The position numbers were made by a program, and so were the translations under genes. From Buddleja alternifolia (Eukaryota; Streptophyta; Magnoliopsida; Lamiales; Scrophulariaceae), in assembly GCA_019426215.1 (NCBI GenBank), contig CM033403.1, forward strand, positions 3,053,001-3,117,000: a stretch of DNA of 64,000 nt, written 5' to 3'. Positions 9,078 through 19,615 of the stretch are shown piece by piece (the stretch's first letter is position 1; each line of letters opens with the position of its first letter). The notes under the pieces were generated by a model, which worked only from the letters and a program-made list of their open reading frames with translations, did no database searches and had not been told where the DNA came from.

Positions 9078-12000
9078 ATGGATCGAAGTTGGATTGTAGC
9101 GGATCGTATGTCGGAGCAATATGGGAAAGGGGTGAAAGAATTCATCGACTTTGCGGTTGAGCATGCATCGGATCTGACTAGGATTAGTTGTCCATGTTTA
9201 CGTTGTTGTTTTGGAAAGAGAATTAGTCCACCTGACTTGGAAGATCATTTGGTGTGTAATGGAATTGATAAAAGCTACACACGATGGACAAGACACGGTG
9301 AAAGCAGTGCCACCTCAGCTGATTTGGGTGATACATCATATCGATCAGTAGATTTTGACATGGATGATTATGAGCCTGATCGTTTGGAGGAGATGACCAA
9401 TGTGATCGAGGAGGATTTGCGAAATTGTCCCAAGATGTTCGATAATTTGACAAGTGATTCAAAGACACCCCTGTATAGTGGTAGTAATTTCACAAGATTG
9501 AAAGCAGTCCTAAACCTCTACAAGTTAAAAGCTAACAATGGGTGGAGTGATAAGAGTTTCACAGACTTACTTGGTCTATTAAAAAGTATGTTACCCGATG
9601 ATAATGTGTTACCTAATCGTACTTATGAGGCTAAGAAGATGTTAACTGCAATTGGCATGGGATATGAGAGGATACATGCTTGTTTCAATGATTGCATCTT
9701 GTTTAGAAAGGACTATGCATCATTGACGGTGTGTCCCAAATGTGGCACCTCACGGTACAAGAAGAATGGATCTGCTCCTGTCAAAACAGCATGGTATTTG
9801 CCCATAATACCTAGATTTAGACGCATGTACAGTAGTGAAGCGTTTGCCAAGGACTTGACATGGTATGCTGATAGAAGGCTTGAACAAGGGATTGAAGATA
9901 ACAAGATTAGACATCCTTCAGATTCTCCTCAATGGAAAAAGATCGATAATGATTTCCCTGAATTTAGGGAAGAACCAAGAAATTTACGCCTTGTATTGGC
10001 TACAGATGGAATGAACCCACATGGCTTGCAAAGTAGCTCACATAGTACATGGCCGGTGATTTTGATGATCTACAACCTACCCCCTTCGCGATGCATGAAG
10101 CGAGAGCATATTATGATGCCTATACTAATTTCCGGGCCGAAACAACCTGGAAATGATATAGATGTCTACTTGGCCCCTTTAATTGAGGATTTGAAAGAGT
10201 TGTGGGAGACCGGTATTAAAGTGTATGATGGGTTTAGAAAAGAGAGCTTCAATCTTAGAGTTATGTTGTTTGGTACAATCAATGATTTTCCAGCAAGAGC
10301 TAATCTCGAGGGATATGGTGTACATGGGCAATATGCATGCCCCATATGTGTCAAGAGTACAGATCAATATAGACTCCCACACTCTCAGAAATATGCATTC
10401 CAAGGGCATCGAAGATGGTTGAATCGAGAACATCGATATCGTCGGTGGAAGAAAGCTTTCAATGGGAGCATAGAAGAATGTCGAGCTCCTAAGTGTTTGA
10501 CCGGTGAAGAGGTGTTTGAGAATGTAAAAGACTTGGATATCAAGTTCGGAAAGACTTTTGCAGGCGGCCTTGCAAAAACTGGGTGGAAAAAAAGGTCAAT
10601 TTTTTTTGATTTGCCGTATTGGAAATCTTTACATGTTAGACATTTTCTTGATATAATGCATATTGAGAAAAATGTATTTGATAGTGTCATTGGTACTCTT
10701 CTAAATGTGCCCGGCAAGACAAAAGATGGAGTAAAGGCAAGGTTGGACTTAGTTGAAATGAAGATAAGAGGTAAATTGGCACCAACAATGAAGGGAAAAC
10801 GTACTTATTTACCTCCAGCAGCTCACACGCTATCTAGAAAAGAAAAAATTGCATTATGTGAGTTTCTTTGTGGAGTGAAAGTTCCCGAAGGGTATTCTTC
10901 GAACATTAGCAGTCTTGTATCAATGAAGGACTTGAAGCTAAAGCATATGAAGACTCATGATTGTCATGTAATCATGGATCATTTGCTGCCAATTGCTTTA
11001 CGGGCCATTCTGCCAAAAAAAGTGAGAGAAACGATAACTAGATTGTGTTTCTTCTTCAAAGCAATGTGGAGCAAGGTGTTTGATCCTGAACAATTGCCTG
11101 CACTTCAGAAACAACTTGTCCTCACTTTGTGTGAGCTTGAGATGTATTTCCCACCCGCGTTTTTTGATATAATGACTCACCTACCTATTCACTTGGTTAG
11201 AGAGACACAACTTTGTGGACCAGCTTTTATGAGATCTATGTATCCGGCTGAGCGTTATATGAAGGTATTGAAAGGCTATGTGAAAAATCGTAGCCGGCCG
11301 GAAGGTGGCATTGTTGAGCGGTACATAGTTGATGAAGCTATTACATTTTGCACAGAATATCTGAATGATTCTAATGTTGCAGAGCTTCAAAAGTCTCCTG
11401 TTGTGGGGGGAGGGGGAACAGAAGGAGAAAGCGTAATTGGAAAGCAATTAGTGAGTGTTCCTAGCACACAAAAGGATCAGGCACACCTATATGTGCTCCA
11501 CAACACCGATGAGGTTGAGCCATATGTCGAAGAGCACAAGGACCAACTTAGGAGAATAAATTCAAGTAAAAATGAAAGTTGGATTTCAAGAGAACATAAC
11601 AAGAGTTTTATCGATTGGTTCCGAAAGTGTATTCAAGAGAAACAAAATGAGAATTCACTTTCAGTTACAGATAAATTGGCACGGTTGTCGGTGGGCCCGG
11701 GCAGATTCGTATTTTGTCATTCGGGTTATCGTATAAATGGTGTCACATTTTATACAAAAGACCAAGATGAACGGAGTACAATGCAGAATAGTGGGGTGAG
11801 TCTTGTAGCTGAAGCAATGCATATCTCAAGTGCGAAAGATAATAGCCCTATCTATGCCACTTTACCATATTATGGGGTGATTGAACGTATATGGGAGTTG
11901 GATTACAGTTGGTTTCGGGTGCCTGTATTTGGGTGTAGGTGGGTTGACCATAAAAATGGTGTCGATGATAGTGAAATAGGTTTTACTCGAGTAGACCTTG

Positions 12001-12356
12001 AAAAGGTGGGATACAAAGATGAACCTTTCATTTTGGCATCTCAAGCTAAACAAGTGTTTTTTGTCACCGATCCTGTCGATAAGAGGTGGTCCATTGTTTT
12101 ATCGGCAAACAAAAATACTTGTATTGAGGATGATGGCCTATATAATGAAGATGATGGAGGAAATCCTATCTTAGGTGGTTCACAATCCACAAATAGTGAC
12201 GGTGACTTGGATATCAGTGATGATGAATTGTATATGCGAGAAGATCACCAAGAAGGGATATGGATTAATCCTTCTGTTCGTCGGCGTACTAAACAAAATG
12301 GTCGTACTGAGGGATCACAAAATATTAGTAAACCAGCGACAAAAAGAAAACGATGA
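9078..12356 (+). CDS. TNPD: TNPD-type CACTA transposase, intact single exon (1092 aa)
   Basis: Catalytic transposase that would cut and rejoin the CACTA ends in the nucleus. The N-terminus (MDRSWI, then CPCLRCC and HLVCNGI, about residues 1-75) is the transposase-associated domain of plant CACTA proteins. Residues ~215-440 match Transposase_21 (TNP2), with a CPKCGTSRY zinc-type motif. Candidate catalytic acids are D310 (ATDGMNPHG), D403 (NDFPA) and D525 (DIMHIEKN). A DUF4218-like region (DHLLPIALR ~630 to YPAERYMKVLKGY ~730) and a DUF4216-like region (YYGVIERIWELDY ~930 to VFFVTDP ~995) follow, and KRKR at the C-terminus may be a nuclear signal. The start ATG follows a splice-acceptor-like TTTAG and aligns with CACTA-2. 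No stop or frameshift interrupts it. The domain order is standard for the family; the catalytic assignment is inferred from motifs. Confidence 0.95.
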   Translation: MDRSWIVADRMSEQYGKGVKEFIDFAVEHASDLTRISCPCLRCCFGKRISPPDLEDHLVCNGIDKSYTRWTRHGESSATSADLGDTSYRSVDFDMDDYEPDRLEEMTNVIEEDLRNCPKMFDNLTSDSKTPLYSGSNFTRLKAVLNLYKLKANNGWSDKSFTDLLGLLKSMLPDDNVLPNRTYEAKKMLTAIGMGYERIHACFNDCILFRKDYASLTVCPKCGTSRYKKNGSAPVKTAWYLPIIPRFRRMYSSEAFAKDLTWYADRRLEQGIEDNKIRHPSDSPQWKKIDNDFPEFREEPRNLRLVLATDGMNPHGLQSSSHSTWPVILMIYNLPPSRCMKREHIMMPILISGPKQPGNDIDVYLAPLIEDLKELWETGIKVYDGFRKESFNLRVMLFGTINDFPARANLEGYGVHGQYACPICVKSTDQYRLPHSQKYAFQGHRRWLNREHRYRRWKKAFNGSIEECRAPKCLTGEEVFENVKDLDIKFGKTFAGGLAKTGWKKRSIFFDLPYWKSLHVRHFLDIMHIEKNVFDSVIGTLLNVPGKTKDGVKARLDLVEMKIRGKLAPTMKGKRTYLPPAAHTLSRKEKIALCEFLCGVKVPEGYSSNISSLVSMKDLKLKHMKTHDCHVIMDHLLPIALRAILPKKVRETITRLCFFFKAMWSKVFDPEQLPALQKQLVLTLCELEMYFPPAFFDIMTHLPIHLVRETQLCGPAFMRSMYPAERYMKVLKGYVKNRSRPEGGIVERYIVDEAITFCTEYLNDSNVAELQKSPVVGGGGTEGESVIGKQLVSVPSTQKDQAHLYVLHNTDEVEPYVEEHKDQLRRINSSKNESWISREHNKSFIDWFRKCIQEKQNENSLSVTDKLARLSVGPGRFVFCHSGYRINGVTFYTKDQDERSTMQNSGVSLVAEAMHISSAKDNSPIYATLPYYGVIERIWELDYSWFRVPVFGCRWVDHKNGVDDSEIGFTRVDLEKVGYKDEPFILASQAKQVFFVTDPVDKRWSIVLSANKNTCIEDDGLYNEDDGGNPILGGSQSTNSDGDLDISDDELYMREDHQEGIWINPSVRRRTKQNGRTEGSQNISKPATKRKR

Positions 12357-12709
12357 AAGGTATTTGAACTTATTTGATAATTATATGAGTAACTTATTTG
12401 AACTCTTTTGTTAAGTATGCAGTTAAAGTGTAAATTATATTGAACCAGCTTGTAATATTATATTAGTGAATGAGTTACACTAACTTCTGTATTTTTTTGC
12501 TTTTGTAGGTCGATACCGTATACCACCACAGTCACCCTCTCCTCCGCCACTACCACGACGACCACTACCAATGTAAGCTTATCAATATTTGGTTTTGTAC
12601 TTTTTGATGTGATTTATATGATCCAACTGATTAATGATGTGATTAATGCATATATATTTATTTTCGTTTGTTGTTGAAATATTTGAATTTCACTTATGAA
12701 ATCTTGTAG
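12357..12709 (+). other. Region between TNPD and the second gene, with a candidate short exon
   Basis: A block at about 12510-12571 is bounded by TTTTGTAG (acceptor-like) and GTAAGC (donor-like) and is Pro/Thr-rich in any frame. Spliced to 12710 it would give an open frame ahead of the MDSGG start in one phase, but no upstream ATG joins it clearly. I read it as an untranslated or alternative first exon of the second gene. It is conserved at 35885-35946 in CACTA-2. Confidence 0.35.
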
Positions 12710-15700
12710 ATGGATTCTGGAGGTGCTGCAAACCCAAGTGTTGAAAGTGAGATACGGAGAGGTATTACAGCAATGAAGAAAGTAATAAAGGCCAAAAGTA
12801 AAGGCATAAAGCTACAAGTTGGTTGGAACGATTATGGTCAACCAGTTGACCCAAATAAATCAACTTTTGTTGGTTACATTGGCGTGATAGCTCGTGACAG
12901 GGTCCCTATTACTATCAGTGATTGGCGCAGCGTCCCTGCAGCAATAAAATATGCCATTTGGAATGAAATAGCTGTAAGTTAGTTATTATATATTATGTTT
13001 TTAATTGGTAAATGTAGTTTTTTTTTCTCTAAATTAACATTTTTTATATACTTTGTTCTTTGTTTTTTATAGTTGGCCTTTGATATTGACGAAAGTAGAC
13101 AGAAGTTCGTCTTAGCCGAGGCTGGGAAGCTAGCTCGAAACTACAGGAGCTACTTGACCAGAATCTGGGTAGAGGATGATGATGGGAACATTAATTCAAG
13201 CCCACCCGAAAAATATCGTATATCTCAAGAAGATTGGACAAAATTTGTAGAATTACGCCAAAGTGAAGCTTTTCAGGTAATTATTTTAATTTATGGTTTC
13301 ATTTTAAATTATTTGAAACTATATACATTGACTAATGCCTTGATTATATAATGAACAGCAACTACGTAAGGACAATTCTGAAAGAGCAAAGGACCCTGAA
13401 TATCCTTACAGGACATCACGTCTTGGATATGCTCAAGTGGAGTATATTGAGGTACGTAGTTCGTTACAAGTTGTAATTCTAATCAAATTTCCTTACAAAT
13501 TTTCTAATCAAATCTCCTTAATTACAAATTTTCTAATCAAATTTATTTCCTTACAAATTTTCTTATATAGAAGCATAAAAGAAAGGATGCTGGGTCAGAT
13601 GTCACAGAGGTGACACGAGCACTAGTGTGGAGGGTTGCACATTCTGACAGCCAGAACAAGATTGATAATGTCAATGTTAAAAGAGTAGTGGAATCAATGG
13701 TGAGTTATTTGCAATTTTAGTTATATAGTGTGTTGTATGCTTTTTTAAAAATAATTTTAAAATAACAAATTTTTGTATTTTTTAAATGTATTATTACAGG
13801 AAAGCTTATCACAGGAGGGTAGCCACAGTGGACCCGAGAAGACCCGGAATGATATACTGGCTATAGCTCTTAAAAAGAAGGAGCATCCGGGTCGAGTTAG
13901 GGGTGTAGGCTTTGGGGTATCCCAAACAGATTACTTTTCGGATTCAAAGCCTTCAAAAAATACGGTGATTGATAACTTGCAAGACACGGTTCAAATGCTC
14001 ACTCAATCACTATTTGAATTGCGACGCGAGTTTGAGCAGCATAGGGCGTCTGGGTCGTCGCAGCAGCCACATACAGAAGAGGCGGTTTCTTTGAAAGATA
14101 GCTGCCCAGAAGTGAAAGACCTTCCTCAGGTAATTAATGAAAAGCATATTGTTTAGTGATAATGTAACTTACAATCCTATATTTCTGTATGATATACAAC
14201 ATTTTCTAATATAATGGTATATATATATATATATATGTAGGATGTGGTGCAGTGTCAATTAGCACTTTCTACACCGTGTTATCGTTTGGTGGCAAGAGGA
14301 ACAATGTACAATCAACCAAAGGATAGAACATTGCATACATGTCCATTAGCCTCCCACCTCGTGAAAGTGTCGATTGACATTGCAATTGAAGATATTGCAC
14401 CCTTACCAGTCCCTCTCGATGATGAAGGAGTGTTCACAGTATCTGAGGCTGTGGGATACATGGTTGCTTGGCCTAAGAGTCTTGTGATTGTCGGTGATGC
14501 ATCGGTACGTAATTATTATTAATAGCTAGTCATTATTAAATTATAACAATTGTTTAATGTTAATAAATATACTTTCATTGATAACGCCCACGTTTTGTTT
14601 TCTTTTGCTTATAGTCTCTCGGAAAATCCAAATCATCACTCGGAAAAAGCAAATCAGAGATGACGAAGCACTCACATGTCAAAAATACACCTCTAGTGGC
14701 CAACCCTCCTTCTCTAGTGGCCAACCCTCCTGCTCCACCCCCTAATTCACTTGCAATTCTTGAAAGGTTCTTTGGGATGATGGCTGCTGATAACACTATC
14801 CGGATAGACATACCCGAGGAAATCTTCAATATCCCCTTTCCAGAATATATTGGGCGGGAGGAGATCGGTGACTTTGTGCATAAAGAACAGATAGGAGCCT
14901 CTATCATTACTGCTTACATCAAGTAAGTTTTTAAATATTAATTAAGAAAAAGTAAGCTTTTAATTAAATTATTTTACTGCATTAATTTGAACTATGTTTA
15001 TTTTTGTTACTCAAATTTATTTTATGCTCAATTGTAGGTGTTTGTGGGTTAATCACGTGGTCCCCGAACAAAAACAAAATAAATTCGGGTTCCTTAGCCC
15101 ACATTCTATATCTGCGGCAGCAGGAATTACTCCCACGCAGCTTGTTGACAAATCGCAATATATAGCAAATACTATGATAGGTAGTGCACTGGAGGGGAAG
15201 TTGTTTCTTGCACCTTACAACTCCGGGTGAGCTACTAAAGACACATTGTTATTTTGTAAAATTTGTTACGTAGGCATAACTAATTTAAAATTTTTCTTTT
15301 GAATATGCTGATTAGGGGCCATTGGTTGTTGCTCGTGATTGATCCAATTAAAGAGATCGTTTATTATTTGGATTCTTTGCACGGTAATCCAAATAACCGA
15401 CATGATATGAAAGATATGATCAATCAGTAAGTTTTATCATTCAATTAAATGTATCCATTATATTATATTTAATATTAAGTTTAAAGTATATATATTATAA
15501 CTAGACTTCATATATATATATTTGCTTGATATTGACATATTTCCTTGATTTTTGATGTTTTTAACAGCGCTGTCTTGATGTTTCGAGCAAATAAAAACAA
15601 CCAAAAGATCAAAGCAAAAAACAAGGCCTGTACATGGAGTTGTATACAGGTTAGTTTAATTATATTATTTTAATTATAGTTTCAAGAAATTATTCGTATA

Positions 15701-16044
15701 AAAGTTATTTGTTCTAATACAATTTTGATTTGAATTTAATTTGTAGTGCCCCATTCAAATAAATGCCATAGATTGTGGGTTCTTCGTCATGAAATTCATG
15801 AAAGATATTATTAGACACGGAGAATCTATAATCCCACCGACGGTATGCATAATCCTAATTAATATTAATCAAATTCTAATGTCCCTTTTAAGTTATTAAA
15901 CATTTTTGTTGGATTTTAATATTTGTCTTGCAGTACTTTGCTGATTGTCAGTACGCCACTTACACTATAGAGCAACTTGATGAAGCACGTTCTGAATTGG
16001 CACAATACATTTTTAAATGCGCTTTTGATATGCCGGCGGTGTAA
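12710..16044 (+). CDS. CACTA second gene: Transposase_24-like / DUF8039-like / C48 Ulp1-like protease fusion, 12 exons, 726 aa
   Basis: Exons by GT-AG sites: 12710-12973, 13073-13276, 13359-13451, 13571-13699, 13800-14129, 14241-14504, 14615-14922, 15038-15226, 15316-15426, 15568-15649, 15747-15842, 15934-16044. They sum to 2181 nt and keep frame throughout, ending in TAA. Residues ~1-340 (WNDYGQPVDPN, FVGYIGVIAR, DWRSVP) resemble the Transposase_24 (Ptta/En/Spm) family, which covers TNPA-type DNA-binding proteins. Residues ~341-428 (CQLALSTP to VAWPKSLVIVGD) resemble DUF8039. Residues ~495-726 form a C48 cysteine protease with H596 (GHWLLLVIDP), D613 (YYLDSLHG), Q662 and C668 (CPIQINAIDCGFF). 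Family members cleave SUMO-like modifiers; the substrate here is unknown. The gene is also open in CACTA-2. The first exon may lie further upstream. Confidence 0.85.
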
Positions 16045-16305
16045 GTTGAAAATTATTGTAAATTTTTATTTGATTTAAAAGCAGTGATTAGTTTATATTG
16101 GTTTATTGTAAACTCGTTATTATTTGTAATTATTAGAGATTATTATTTGGTGAATGAAATTAATTTTGGATTTGAATTTGTTGTTTCTGTTGAGCAATTG
16201 GTTTGTTTTATGTGTTATTGATGAGTTGAATTTTGAGCTTGTGGGAAGGATATAGCTCTAGCTGAAATTATAACAGAAAAAAATAAAAAAATAAAAAATC
16301 ACGTT
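16045..16305. other. CACTA-1 3' region of the second gene
   Basis: AT-rich 3' untranslated sequence with no open frame, conserved in CACTA-2. It ends in an A-rich run (AAAAAAATAAAAAAATAAAAAATC-like) immediately before the right subterminal repeats. Transcription would end here, but I see no clear polyadenylation signal I would stake a call on. Confidence 0.4.
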
Positions 16306-16624
16306 ACAGCGGTTCGTTTCTGAACCGCTGTAACAGTGAACACTGTTACAGCGGTTCGTTGATGAACCGCTGTAACAGTGAACCCTGTTACAGCGGTTCA
16401 GAAACGAACCGCTGTAACAGGCTACGGTTTTTACAGTTAATTTTTATTTTTATTTACCTATTACAGCGGTTCGTTATTGAACCGCTGTAATAGGGCTCAT
16501 TTTACAGCGGTTTTTAACCGCTGTAATAGTAAACATACCAATTACAGCGATACGTATTACAGCGGTTAAAACCGCTGTAATAGTGAAAAAAAAACCGCTG
16601 TAACAGACCTCTTCTGTACTAGTG
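16306..16624. repeat. CACTA-1 right subterminal palindromes and terminus
   Basis: Three nearly contiguous palindromes (GTTACAGCGGTT-loop-AACCGCTGTAAC) at 16303-16420 are separated by the self-complementary spacers CAGTGAACACTG and CAGTGAACCCTG. Further modules at 16459-16615 end in CTTCTGTACTAGTG. The loops are CGTTTCTG, CGTTGATG and CAGAAACG, and the third is the reverse complement of the first. These are presumed TNPA-type binding sites. Confidence 0.88.
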
Positions 16625-17963
16625 AGAAAACTCATACAAAGTTCTCTCATGAGCACGCCTTGCTCTATGGGAATCACCATCAGTGGGACCCCCGGATATC
16701 ATATGTATGACTCCTTTTTTGGCTATGCCTTTTCCCTCAGCTGGTTTATTTCGTCCCTGGCCACCATGAGGATTTTCTCGAGGAAAAATCTTCTCATCCT
16801 CTTTGTCGAGATCTTTCTTATTGTATGAGCGTCTCAGTGGCCAAGGACTCCTTTCAAACATCCTTAAGTTTTTTTCTCGATCTCGACAGATGAGCTCTTG
16901 TAATCGCCCGCTTTCGATCAACCTTTCTATTTAATTTGACAAATGTCGGCATTCGTTGGTGTGGTGGCCATAATCCAGATGAAACCTGCAATATCTATCT
17001 TTGGGGTTAACAAGCTCAGCATCAGCACTTCGGGGCCACCTCACGTAACTTTTATGCTCTATAGCCATGATGACTTGGGATGGTGACACCTTCAAATGTG
17101 TGAGCTGAGTATACGGGCGATCTTCAGGGCGTCTATCTTCAATTCAAGGTCTCCTAGGCATGAACTTAACATCTTTACTTTCTTTATTCTGCGGTAAAGA
17201 TTAAGCTTCCTTCATCTTGGTTGCTTCTTCTATATTCACATACTTCTCCGCTCTTGTCAGCAGATTGTCAAAACTAGGAGCACGCTTCTTAACCAGCAAC
17301 CTAAAAAAGTCTCCATTCTTTAACCCTTGAGCGAATGCATTACTCAGAACATCTGCATTAGCAAAGGGTACTTCCAAGGCAGCTATATTAAATCTTTGAA
17401 TATACTCTCGTAAGGGCTCAGTAGATTTTTGGCGCATATTGAATAAGCTAAAAGATGTTTTTTAGTACTTCTTGCTGCTAGCGAATCGATGCAAAACATC
17501 GAGCTAAACTCCTTAAAGGAATTGATGGAGTCAGGAGCCAACTGATTAAACCATTGCTGGGCAGCTCGCGTCAGAGTAGTCAAGAATACCTGGCACTTAA
17601 CTCCATCAGAATATTGGTGTAGCAGCGCACAGTTTTCAAATTTCCACAAGTGCTCATTAGGATCTGACGAGCCATCATATTCTGACACATTAGGTGTCTG
17701 AAAATTGCCAGATAGCTCATTAGTTAGTATTCGGGACTTGAAGGGGATCCCTTTCGGAGGGTTGTGCACGTTTACTCCAAAATGTTGCCTCATTTCTCTC
17801 ATTTCCTCCCACATGTCCTCGAACCTCTTCATCATATTGTCATGAGGTCCTCTTACAGCTTCCCTTTCGAGTCCATTACTGTTCGTGTAGGCTTGTGATG
17901 TTGTGAATGGAGGACCATGCACACCAGCTTGCTGAGTGGGCACCATTCTTGCATCAACCGACA
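16625..17963 (-). pseudogene. G1 gag core and zinc-knuckle region
   Basis: Minus strand from 17963. A leader (MMKRFEDMWEEMREMRQHFG) looks coiled-coil. The Ty3/gypsy retrotransposon Gag domain follows: YDGSSDPNEHLWKFENCALL, then AAQQWFNQLAPDSINSFKEF. After a frameshift near 17450 it continues with REYIQRFNIAALEVP and LTRAEKYVNIEEA. A compact nucleocapsid-like motif (YCRFHLDYGHHTNEC) lies near 17010-16960 on the way to the MISGG motif before protease. Gag builds the particle and packages RNA. Stops near 17201, 17140 and 16935 break the frame. It is cut at 16624 by CACTA-1 and at 17969 by C2; AAAAC at 17964-17968 is the C2 target duplication. Confidence 0.88.
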
Positions 17964-17968
17964 AAAAC

Positions 17969-19615
17969 TGTTGTGATTCGGTCTAGCGGAAAACTTTTTA
18001 ATCCGAATCACACCCGAAAATCCAATCCGGGGATATTCATGATATTAAGCATATAGATCAATTGACGAGAATTGACAAGAGTAATCGAATTACCTTTTCG
18101 TCTATGGAATCTCGAATTATCAGCAGCAGCCTTGGACTCCTGCCTCTAGATAATCACGCGGAAGAAAAATTCTCTGAGAAAAGCTCGATCTCATCCTCCG
18201 CAACAATTGCAGGCGACTAGTTGGATGGAGAGGGAGCGATTTTTCTTTCCTAATGCTCTAGGTTTATTTTAGCTCAGTGTCAGATTCTAAAATAATGACT
18301 TGTGTTCTTGTGTGGAGTTCTGACACTAACTGATTACTTATACCAAGTAAAAGACCCACCTAGGTTACACATAAGAGGGGAGGCCGAAATGGCGTTTGTA
18401 GATGGGCTTCGGGCTTTATTTTGACTTAGGCCATGTGTAATTAATTAAATTCAAGTCCAATCAAATTGGTAATTAGTTAATTACATTAATCCAATTAATA
18501 TAATTCAACTTATAAATTAATTTCCAATTAATTTAACTTATGTATTAATATGATTTAATTAATTATTTAATCCAATTAAATATCTTTAATTAAATCATGA
18601 CATCTATTTTGTTAGTCAATTCACATCAAATGTGATTTTACCAAAATACCCTTAGCTTAAGGAAATATTCCTTTTCTTCACATAGCGCGACTCCCTAGGC
18701 TCGATTCAATTAGCAATGGGAGGATTCCAAAGGATAAGGTTGTCAACTAGCCAACACCGTGGAACCAAATCGTAACCCAATTGAAAATGAGATGATCATG
18801 TCATCATGAACCTTGACTACGAATACCATATGTGTATAAACTTTTCACTGACGTGACCCGATCAAGTAAGAGCCATAGTTTAGTCAAACTCATAGAACTT
18901 GATACTGTACTTAGAATAATAATAACGTGAAATTACCAAACTACCCTTAGTGGCAATGACGGGATAGTTTATATGATTTGGCCAAAGACTTATAATTTCA
19001 ATTACTTACGATCGTACAGGTCACATACTCGTTTACAGTCGAGATGCTGCATCTCGTTTTGGCAAGTTATCTTATAACATCGAATGCACTATTAGATCGT
19101 ACTTCGAGGTCGACCCCACCTATCAGGTGATACGGGTCTAACTACTCTGATAACATATCCAATACTACAAGCATGTTGTAAATGACTCCTCAGGTCTAAA
19201 GTTCACACATACTATCGCAATCTTAATCCCAATCATTGACTGTCGAAGAGTAAATACCCATGTGATCGGATTAATGCGAGTCAAGTTCAAATATGTTAAT
19301 TCCATTAATCATATTCATGACACCAGCTCCCACTATCTAATCAGTGTACGACTGGCACTTCCTTGTCAAAGAAGGTGTCACATGAGTTGAATATCAATGC
19401 CCAATCAATATTCGTTAACTCACGAACTCCCAGTTTCAGAGATTAAGTACTGGAGTGTTCCAGTGCCTCCTCTTGTCCATAAGAGGTGGAAAGTCTATCT
19501 TGAAATCTCTTCGACTAATTTGTTCAATACATTTAAATGCCATTAGATTTATATGAACAAAATCAAAACCTTTATTCTATAAATAGAAACATCAAACGTT
19601 TTGTACAAACCTATG
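17969..19615 (-). repeat. C2 3' LTR, lacking its first few tens of bases
   Basis: The block 19251-19615 matches 28707-29070 base for base apart from scattered differences, which identifies the two copies as LTR sequence. On the minus strand the LTR should begin TGTTGGGTGTATGCCCT; that start is missing at 19615, where RT coding sequence joins directly. So a deletion removed the RT C-terminus, RNase H, the polypurine tract and the LTR tip. The rest is AT-rich, with no coding signal. Confidence 0.82.

Larger units (their letters stand above)
6585..16624 (+). mobile_element. CACTA-1: complete, possibly autonomous CACTA (En/Spm) transposon, 10,040 bp
   Basis: Termini are CACTAGTACAGAAAAGACCT at the left and, on the complement of the right end, CACTAGTACAGAAGAGGTCT: inverted repeats of about 13 bp that then diverge. 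The 3 bp target duplication AGA is intact (6582-6584 and 16625-16627). Inside, in order: palindromic subterminal repeats, a CT- and CCG-rich leader, a ~186 bp tandem array, TNPD (9078-12356), a 12-exon second gene (12710-16044), and right subterminal repeats. The termini, 3 bp duplication and two-gene plan are diagnostic of CACTA elements. It inserted into gag-protease of G1. Every component I can see is intact, so activity is possible but not shown. Confidence 0.95.
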
